From NCBI GenBank assembly GCA_937915485.1, contig CALGII010000005.1:1-5305 (forward strand): DNA of 5,305 bases, given 5' to 3'. A program made the position numbers and the translations under genes. This DNA comes from an uncultured Ignavibacteriota bacterium. Lineage in GTDB: Bacteria > Bacteroidota > Ignavibacteria > Tepidaquicellales > Tepidaquicellaceae. Positions 1-5,305 of this stretch are shown piece after piece (within the stretch, counting starts at the first letter, position 1; each line of letters opens with the position of its first letter). The notes beneath the pieces are model-generated. The model saw only the letters and a list, made by a program, of their open reading frames with translations. It had not been told where the DNA came from and searched no databases.

Positions 1-688
1 CGTGCTTGAAAAAGGATAATTGATTTATCGATGTAAGTTTGTTCATCGGCTCTTTCTCAAGGTCGCAGTTTGGATCATCAGGAATTAAATCAAGAAATGA
101 TTTCTTAAATACAAAATATCCGCCGTTGATCGGATACTTGTTCTCCAAATTTACGATCTTCTCTTTGAAATTCTTCACCAGATAACCGTCGCTTTCCAAA
201 TCGCCAAACCTCGACGGCGGATACACTCCGGTTACAGTTCCTATCGTGCCCTGCTTTCTGTGAAACTTTACCAATTCTGGTATGTTGACGTCGCTAACGG
301 CATCGCCGTATGTTAACATGAACTCCTCCGTGTCAATGTACTTGCCACATAACTTTAGCCTGTAGCCCGTCATTGATTCGTCTCCGGTGTTAATCAGAGA
401 AACATTCCAGCCCTCAGTGTTCTTCTCGAAGAATGTTATTCTGTTCTGATTACCCATTTCAATCTTGCAGTCGGTATTGTAAAAAGAGTAATTTAAAAAA
501 TAATCCCTTATCATACTTCCCTTGTAACCTAATGCAAGTATGAAATCATTATACCCGTAATTTGAGTATGTTTTCATTATGTGCCATAATATCGGCTTGC
601 CCCCGACTTCAACCATGGGCTTGGGCTTGTATTCGGTTTCTTCCCTTAGCCGGGTGCCCATTCCCCCGCATAATATGATTACTCTCAT
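1..688 (-). CDS. rfbF: Glucose-1-phosphate cytidylyltransferase, C-terminus missing at window edge
   Basis: My reverse-strand translation from the ATG at 688-686 stays open for 229 codons to the left edge. The family is usually about 257 residues, so roughly 28 are missing. The enzyme (EC 2.7.7.33) makes CDP-glucose from CTP and glucose 1-phosphate in the cytoplasm, the first step toward CDP-linked deoxy- and 3,6-dideoxyhexoses. Visible family marks are the nucleotide-binding signature with GGMGTRLREET at residues 8-18 and KPKPMVEVGGKPILWHIM at 21-38, the NTGDESMTGYRLKL segment at 100-113, the metal-binding MLTYGD at 124-129, the sugar-site PINGGYFV at 186-193, and EKEPMNKL at 211-218. These match RfbF rather than dTDP- (RmlA) or UDP-glucose pyrophosphorylases. 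It follows the polymerase-like gene by 22 bases. A CDP-glucose 4,6-dehydratase gene (rfbG) is the expected next gene beyond the window. No Shine-Dalgarno motif precedes the ATG. Family assignment is firm; the end product is unknown. Confidence 0.93.
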   Translation of the reverse strand, partial: MRVIILCGGMGTRLREETEYKPKPMVEVGGKPILWHIMKTYSNYGYNDFILALGYKGSMIRDYFLNYSFYNTDCKIEMGNQNRITFFEKNTEGWNVSLINTGDESMTGYRLKLCGKYIDTEEFMLTYGDAVSDVNIPELVKFHRKQGTIGTVTGVYPPSRFGDLESDGYLVKNFKEKIVNLENKYPINGGYFVFKKSFLDLIPDDPNCDLEKEPMNKLTSINQLSFFKH

Positions 689-710
689 AATTTTCTGGTA
701 TTTTTTTTAC

Positions 711-2258
711 TTATTTGGTTTCTGATAATATTCTGCCGGATTCAACAAAGTTTCTATTCTTTAACCTTTTTCTTATTAAAAATTCTATCTTCCCGATATT
801 TATATATTGATGTAATAAAACAAGTACTATAAAAAATTCCTGAGGCCTCCAGGTGAAATTCAATACAAGCATTGGGTTAATAAACGTGTTTAAAAGAACA
901 AATCCTGATATCCCCACTAGCAAAGACTTTAATGCATTCGTTACTGTGTTTTTTTCACCGTATTTTTTTATATAAAATATCGTAACTTTATAAATCTTTA
1001 CTACAAAAAGCGTGTAGAAAATTAGTCCCGTGATACCTGCTTGAAGCATTGCCACCATTATTCCGCCTAAATGCCCGTCGAAGTAATTGAAATATTTGTC
1101 CGAATAACCATAACCAAGAATTATACTCTGCTTTATATAATTCCACAATATGGGCAACCTGTAAGAAAGTCTGTAATCCAGTGTATCCTCAGCCTCCACA
1201 GTCCCGTTTTGTATCTGGATTGCCCCGGTAAGCCTGTTGAATACTGCCGTTAGCGTAAAATTTAAATTAAGTAAATTAAAATAATCAAATATCAAGAACA
1301 TGACTACCATTATAATGGAAAACTGAACCAAGAAACTCCTCTTATTCTTTAAAACAAATATTATATACAATACGAACATTAACGCAAACATGAGAATTGA
1401 TTGCCGCGTAGCGGATAAGAACATCGATAACGAACTTAACAACATTATTATTATTAAATAAATCTTTGATGACATTCTGTCTACAGAATCATATAACACA
1501 AGGGAGAATATGAATGACAGTACGATTATCGAATACCCGGGTGCCAGACTTCTTATGCTTTCCTCCATCAGTTTGTCCCTGAAAACTAATAGACCTATAC
1601 TCGGGAAAAGTGAACTTTGTATATACTCGCCGGTGTAAAGGAGAAAACCCTGTGAAAATACTTCAAACAATACAAACGGAAAAAACATATAGAAAAACTT
1701 CGCAATGTCCTTTCGTGTATTAATTAATGCCGGAAACGAAAAGAAGAATGTATAAAAGAACATTCCCCTTAATGGTCTGCCGATAAACGTCTTAAGAGAT
1801 ATCCCGTGGAATACCGTAACTGCGCTCAGTATAATTGCAAAATAGAAAATATACTTTATGCCCAGTATATCCTTAAACATAGATTTCTTCCCCTTAACAA
1901 ATGCTTTTATTAGAGATAAGATGAGAAATATGTCCATTACCGAAAACGATGCCTTCGGTACAATCGATATCAAAGGCAAACGTCTAACTACGTCCGATGA
2001 TGTCTCTTGGAAAAATCCTGCCGGAGTTAGGGTGATGATAATAAAGAACGCAAACCAAAAATAGTCTTTGTCTGAAAACCAAAATAAAATAAAAAATATT
2101 AAGAATATTAGTTTGCTTAAGCCAATCGGAAAAGCATATACGCTTAATACGCTTAAAAAGAACAACAGAACAATCATGATCGTCATCAATATCATTTCCT
2201 GTGAATCGCTTCTCTTCGATTTAAGGCTCTTTATATATTTCTCTATAAACGTTTTCAT
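711..2258 (-). CDS. O-antigen polymerase/ligase-like polytopic membrane protein (Wzy or WaaL type)
   Basis: This 515-residue, very hydrophobic protein has about 12-13 likely membrane helices, for example near residues 22-42, 47-60, 66-80, 107-120, 134-151, 166-179, 188-209, 240-257, 264-282, 287-303, 309-327, 398-420, 445-462 and 474-487. Both ends are basic and probably cytoplasmic. A larger hydrophilic segment at about 328-397, probably periplasmic, ends in ILGYGY (380-385) and FDGHLGG (393-399), followed by a helix with LQAGITGL. Together with SATRQS at 282-287, this resembles the conserved region of the Wzy_C/O-antigen-ligase family (PF04932-like). These enzymes transfer undecaprenyl-diphosphate-linked glycans in the periplasm, either repeat unit to repeat unit (Wzy) or polymer to lipid A core (WaaL). 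The co-transcribed chain-length regulator favours Wzy, but a ligase cannot be excluded. The gene is visibly more AT-rich than its neighbours. The ATG at 2258 is the only sensible start, because the ATG 15 bases upstream hits a stop after three codons. Confidence 0.8.
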   Translation of the reverse strand: MKTFIEKYIKSLKSKRSDSQEMILMTIMIVLLFFLSVLSVYAFPIGLSKLIFLIFFILFWFSDKDYFWFAFFIIITLTPAGFFQETSSDVVRRLPLISIVPKASFSVMDIFLILSLIKAFVKGKKSMFKDILGIKYIFYFAIILSAVTVFHGISLKTFIGRPLRGMFFYTFFFSFPALINTRKDIAKFFYMFFPFVLFEVFSQGFLLYTGEYIQSSLFPSIGLLVFRDKLMEESIRSLAPGYSIIVLSFIFSLVLYDSVDRMSSKIYLIIIMLLSSLSMFLSATRQSILMFALMFVLYIIFVLKNKRSFLVQFSIIMVVMFLIFDYFNLLNLNFTLTAVFNRLTGAIQIQNGTVEAEDTLDYRLSYRLPILWNYIKQSIILGYGYSDKYFNYFDGHLGGIMVAMLQAGITGLIFYTLFVVKIYKVTIFYIKKYGEKNTVTNALKSLLVGISGFVLLNTFINPMLVLNFTWRPQEFFIVLVLLHQYINIGKIEFLIRKRLKNRNFVESGRILSETK

Positions 2259-2305
2259 CGTTTATTTATGCATCCGCTGAAGAATAATTTGTGCTCCACT
2301 TTCAG

Positions 2306-3082
2306 TTAGGTAATCGATCTGATATTTGATAAAAATGCTTTTATTAAATGTATTCCGGTATCACGCATTATATAAAATATGAATTCCCCTATACTGTCGC
2401 TCCATCTTTCGGGATGTGTTACCAAAATCATCTTGTCGGGTCTTTCGTCTCGGATAAATTCAATTAAATCTTGCGTCCGTTTAACTTTTCCGCTCGTTAA
2501 TCCCCCTGTATAATCCTTATAATTCGCTTTTGTGTTTGATTTCCAACTCCTCCCCGTATCTGAGAAATAGTATGTTTTAGTGTAATCTGGAGTCAGATAT
2601 GCCTCACCTGTAATTCCAAAATCCTTGAAATCGTAACTTTTCCATAAATCCAGATTGTTGTATTTCGACATTGGCTTCCCGTGCATCGCTATAGTTTTTA
2701 CTTCTGCGCACTCCCTTATCATATTTAAATTTGCGGAAAAACTTTCTATCGCTTTCACTTTGTCGCCGCTATGCGTCGTCAAATCTTCATAATGATACCC
2801 TGCCTCGTGTCCAAGTCGGGATATTCCCTCTATAATATCACGCCTGAATGAATCCTTCGTGATTCTGAAATAATATGTTGCCTGTATTCCTGATGCGTGC
2901 TCAAGTTCCGCCGTACGTAATGAGTTTGACGCACGCCGGTCTACATCGTGCCGGATAACTATACCGGTTTCGGGTTTTCTCTCAAGCCATTCCGACATCG
3001 TATAAAAATTATAGCCGCAACCTTTCATAACTTCCAATAATTCTTTGTAGACCGTTAATGTGAAATCTAATCTCATCGACAC
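2306..3082 (-). CDS. Polysaccharide deacetylase-like (carbohydrate esterase 4/NodB-fold) protein
   Basis: A 258-residue protein with the order of motifs seen in CE4 (NodB-homology) proteins, in variant form. RHDVDR at 44-49 replaces the classical TFDD motif and supplies two aspartates (46, 48). GHEAGYHYED at 91-100 gives His97 in place of the usual HxxxH. MHG is at 133-135, and THPERW at 222-227 supplies the C-terminal His223. CE4 enzymes remove N- or O-acetyl groups from sugars using a bound metal; the substrate here is unknown. No signal peptide or membrane helix is visible, so I infer action in the cytoplasm on a nucleotide sugar or the inner face of a lipid-linked glycan. Similar stand-alone proteins occur in O-antigen and capsule clusters. 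The first possible start is GTG at 3082, four bases after the wzc stop. An ATG two codons later (3076) gives an N-terminus MRLDFT and is at least as likely. Neither has a clear ribosome site, so translation may be coupled to wzc. Confidence 0.8.
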   Translation of the reverse strand: MSMRLDFTLTVYKELLEVMKGCGYNFYTMSEWLERKPETGIVIRHDVDRRASNSLRTAELEHASGIQATYYFRITKDSFRRDIIEGISRLGHEAGYHYEDLTTHSGDKVKAIESFSANLNMIRECAEVKTIAMHGKPMSKYNNLDLWKSYDFKDFGITGEAYLTPDYTKTYYFSDTGRSWKSNTKANYKDYTGGLTSGKVKRTQDLIEFIRDERPDKMILVTHPERWSDSIGEFIFYIMRDTGIHLIKAFLSNIRSIT

Positions 3083-3086
3083 ACTA

Positions 3087-5305
3087 TTACGTTAGATTCT
3101 TCTTTCCGGTCTTGCTGGGTTTTGAATAATAATAATAGTAATTATAATAATATCCGTATGAACTCTTTATTGCGAAATCGTTTAGAACACACCCTAGTAT
3201 ATTCCGCGGATTTATCCTGTACAAACGTTTGTATGTCTTTATGAATGCGTCAAAAGGCGTCAGATTTGCCCTCGATACAAGTATTGTTCCGTCACACACA
3301 TTAAACAATATCTCTGAATCTGTAACCGAAATAAATGGCGGTGAATCGATTACTATCATGTCGAACATTTTCTTCAGTTCCTCAAGTAGATGCTTCATCT
3401 GAAGAGAACCAAGAAGTTCCGATGGATTCGGTGGAATTGTTCCGCTCGTGATGTAACTCAGATTCTCAAGTTTCGTACTCCGTATGACATCTTCAAACGT
3501 TACATTCTCGAAAAGTTTGTCGCTTAAACCCGGGTACCTGTCACCCTTCATCAGGTTGTGTATCCGCGGCTTCCTTAAGTCACAATCAAGTAACAGCGTC
3601 CTCTTACCCATTAAAGCGAAACTTCCCGCTAGATTCGTCGATACTATCGTCTTTCCCTCTGATGGTATCGTGCTGGTTACGAGTATTGTCTTGATTGGCT
3701 CGTCTTCGATTTTCGAATACTGTATCCTCGTCCTTAACGCCTTGAATGCCTCTGATACTGTCGATGATGGTTTCAGTTCGACTATAAAATCTGTCTCAGG
3801 CGAGTGCACCTCTACTAATTCCTTAAAACTGGGTATCCAGGAAAGTACGCTCGCGCCGGCCGCCTCCAGTTGATCCGGACTCTTTATTGATTTGTCGAGA
3901 TAATTTCTCCCGAACGCAAATCCAAGTCCTAATGCTATACCTATAACTATACCTGACATTAATATCAGATTCTTGTTCGGCGATATCGGCCCTATGCTGT
4001 CGTACCCCGGATCCAATAATTCCGCGTATCCCAACCTCGAACGCTCGTTAATTGTTGCCTCCTGATATTTTTCCTCAAGTGCAAGATATAACTTCTCATT
4101 CGATTTCCTCTTCCTTTCAAGTTTTGCTAGTTCGATGCTCTTTGATGGTAGTTTATCAAATTCCGATTCGTACTTCTTCAGTACATCCGTAATACTCCTT
4201 ATCGTTGTTTGTAGCGAACTCGCTCTTAGTTTTCCGTCGAATATCTTCTGTGATAACTGCCGCTTATCCTCCGGTGTCTCACTCAACAAACCGACCCGCA
4301 TTACCTCCGTCTTCTCCTCAAGATTCTTGCGGAGCATTTCTATCTTCGTTCTCGCATCCGTGTTGATTTTATCCTTTACTCTCGTTTCTGTCGTCGTCGA
4401 TAAATCAATATCCCTCTTTATCTCGAGTTCCGCTATCTGCCTCTGCAGTTCCGTTATGTAAGGCTCGGCTACCTTGCCTGAAACGTAATCGTATAAATTC
4501 GGGTCGGATTTATCGGATTCTTTCTTGAGATTCATTAGTTCGTTGTCTGTCGCCTTGAGTTCAATCCCTGCCATGTTCTTTTTCTCATCGTAATTCGATA
4601 TCGACTCGATTAAAAGTTTTGATTGATTATCGAGTGCTACGTATCCCGACCTTTTTTGAAAATCCTCAAGCGCAACCTCGGAATTTGAAAGTTCGTTGTA
4701 TTTCTTGTCTTTCTCTGCCTCAAGGAATTTCTTCACATTGATTAAATCTTCCTTGTTGATTTCCTTTGAATAATCTACAAATACATTCGAATATATATTT
4801 ACTACCATCTGTATCTCGTGAAAAGACAACCCCTCTAATGAAACCGTTACAGCGTCAACGTTCTTCTTCACGTCTATCTTCACGTTCTCAAGCAGTTTCC
4901 GCCGCAGCGCTTCCTGCGAAAGCAATTTGTACTCGTTCTCTCCTACCTTCGTCGTCACGAAAGTGAATCCCTTTAGATTCTGTACCGTCTTCATTGAATC
5001 CAGTATAGTCCTCGAAACTATGTCCCTGATATAGTAACTTTTCATTACTTCTATCTGGTTTAACAAAAACCTCTCTAATGTTCCCGATAAATTTACATTT
5101 AAAGATAAACTCTGCGATTCGAGTATCCCGCTCCGCGGTTTGTCTATCTTCACTATCGTCGTCGCTCTGTAATTTGTAGTGTAGTTCTTTATGTAGATGT
5201 AAGTCACAATCATTGAAATTATAAATATCAGAATTATCGGCAATAAATTGCTCCTTACTATTCCGATATAATCCATTATATTTCTCTGGTCACTCTCAAA
5301 ATCTT
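3087..5305 (-). CDS. wzc: Wzc-like polysaccharide co-polymerase with BY-type tyrosine autokinase, 5' end open at window edge
   Basis: Inner-membrane chain-length regulator fused to a cytoplasmic tyrosine autokinase. Numbering is from the ATG at 5276 (729 residues; E. coli Wzc is about 720). A first helix lies at 11-29, a Wzz-type periplasmic domain begins with YRATTIVKI (36-44), and coiled-coil-rich sequence spans about 175-410. A GNVR-like segment at about 378-435 leads to PISPNKN and a second helix (436-457). The kinase domain has an oligomerisation motif EAFKALR (509-515), Walker A around IPSEGKT (537-543), Walker A' LLLDCDLRKP (561-570) and Walker B MIVIDSPP (640-647). Nine tyrosines at 707-717 form the autophosphorylation tail. 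In this family, cycles of inter-subunit phosphorylation and dephosphorylation control polymer length and export. The frame continues without a stop past 5276 to the edge and reads DFESDQRNI before that Met. The true start may therefore lie outside; otherwise it is the ATG at 5276. A separate phosphatase (Wzb) is not in the window. Confidence 0.93.
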   Translation of the reverse strand, partial: DFESDQRNIMDYIGIVRSNLLPIILIFIISMIVTYIYIKNYTTNYRATTIVKIDKPRSGILESQSLSLNVNLSGTLERFLLNQIEVMKSYYIRDIVSRTILDSMKTVQNLKGFTFVTTKVGENEYKLLSQEALRRKLLENVKIDVKKNVDAVTVSLEGLSFHEIQMVVNIYSNVFVDYSKEINKEDLINVKKFLEAEKDKKYNELSNSEVALEDFQKRSGYVALDNQSKLLIESISNYDEKKNMAGIELKATDNELMNLKKESDKSDPNLYDYVSGKVAEPYITELQRQIAELEIKRDIDLSTTTETRVKDKINTDARTKIEMLRKNLEEKTEVMRVGLLSETPEDKRQLSQKIFDGKLRASSLQTTIRSITDVLKKYESEFDKLPSKSIELAKLERKRKSNEKLYLALEEKYQEATINERSRLGYAELLDPGYDSIGPISPNKNLILMSGIVIGIALGLGFAFGRNYLDKSIKSPDQLEAAGASVLSWIPSFKELVEVHSPETDFIVELKPSSTVSEAFKALRTRIQYSKIEDEPIKTILVTSTIPSEGKTIVSTNLAGSFALMGKRTLLLDCDLRKPRIHNLMKGDRYPGLSDKLFENVTFEDVIRSTKLENLSYITSGTIPPNPSELLGSLQMKHLLEELKKMFDMIVIDSPPFISVTDSEILFNVCDGTILVSRANLTPFDAFIKTYKRLYRINPRNILGCVLNDFAIKSSYGYYYNYYYYYSKPSKTGKKNLT
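3126..3158 (-). repeat. TAT-triplet run encoding the tyrosine tail of the Wzc-like kinase
   Basis: On the minus strand the codons read TAC GGA, three TAT, AAT TAC, then four TAT before TCA. They encode Y707, G708, Y709-711, N712, Y713 and Y714-717. The two TAT runs (3144-3152 and 3126-3137) form a short in-frame trinucleotide repeat, so slippage would add or remove tyrosines without shifting the frame. Tyrosine clusters at this position are normal in BY-kinases and are their autophosphorylation sites. That the repeat varies in number is inference only. Confidence 0.75.

Larger units (their letters stand above)
1..5305 (-). other. Probable single polysaccharide-biosynthesis operon
   Basis: All four genes share one strand, with gaps of 4 bases (3083-3086), 47 bases (2259-2305) and 22 bases (689-710). 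None of these gaps holds a convincing promoter or a hairpin followed by a T-run in the transcript sense. I therefore infer one transcript entering from beyond the right edge and leaving past the left edge, with any promoter outside the window. The shared pathway (chain-length control, sugar modification, polymerisation, sugar-nucleotide supply) supports co-expression. Confidence 0.7.

Noticed and set aside
1..688. Reading the left-edge gene as RmlA (dTDP-glucose pyrophosphorylase) or GalU
   Set aside because: The GGMGTRLREET start, the PMVEVGGKPILWHIM segment and the MLTYGD and EKEPMNKL motifs fit RfbF, not the RmlA or GalU signatures.
701..708. Run of eight T before rfbF, considered as a terminator tail
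   Set aside because: The T-run is on the plus strand, so the minus-strand transcript carries A there, and no stem precedes it.
1858..2280. Two short open frames on the plus strand (68 and 70 codons)
   Set aside because: Both lie opposite the N-terminal half of the polymerase-like membrane protein (the second runs slightly past its start). They show no start context or family features.
2277..2305. Inverted repeat CTGAA/TTCAG in the 47-base gap, considered as a terminator
   Set aside because: The arms are only 5 bases, with a 19-base loop and no following T-run in the transcript. This is within chance expectation.
3484..3873. 129-codon open frame on the plus strand
   Set aside because: It lies entirely antisense to the kinase domain of the Wzc-like gene, whose Walker motifs are intact. 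Its translation has no recognisable family pattern.
4135..4461. 108-codon open frame on the plus strand
   Set aside because: Antisense to the coiled-coil part of the Wzc-like gene. Its serine- and leucine-rich translation is what the complement of that coding sequence gives.

Overview
The window is part of a surface-polysaccharide (O-antigen, capsule or exopolysaccharide) biosynthesis locus. It probably comes from an AT-rich Gram-negative bacterium. Four genes lie on the minus strand, head to tail, separated by only 4, 47 and 22 bases, so they look like one operon read from high to low coordinates. The fusion of a Wzz-type chain-length regulator to a BY-kinase in one protein, the low G+C, frequent ATA and AGA codons, and the lack of clear Shine-Dalgarno sequences before the three visible starts would fit a Bacteroidota/Ignavibacteriota-like genome. 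No taxonomic marker is present, so this is only a weak inference.

Layout in transcription order: (1) 5305-3087, a Wzc-like polysaccharide co-polymerase/tyrosine autokinase whose frame is still open at the right edge; (2) 3082-2306, a small carbohydrate-esterase-4 (polysaccharide deacetylase)-like protein with no signal peptide; (3) 2258-711, a multi-spanning Wzy/O-antigen-ligase-like membrane protein; (4) 688-1, glucose-1-phosphate cytidylyltransferase (RfbF), cut off by the left edge about 28 residues short of the usual family length.

Together they suggest a Wzx/Wzy-type pathway. RfbF would make CDP-glucose, the entry point to CDP-linked deoxy- or dideoxyhexoses. The CE4-like protein may modify a sugar intermediate. 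Wzy would join repeat units in the periplasm, and Wzc would set chain length through cycles of tyrosine phosphorylation. No flippase, glycosyltransferase, export pore, phosphatase or CDP-glucose 4,6-dehydratase is inside the window.

I see no RNA genes, mobile elements, CRISPR arrays, convincing promoters or terminators, and no gene-free stretch longer than 47 bases. The parts belong to known families. The less ordinary points are the CE4-like protein with its atypical motifs and a run of tyrosine codons built from TAT triplets at the kinase C-terminus. I do not see evidence for a wholly new system.
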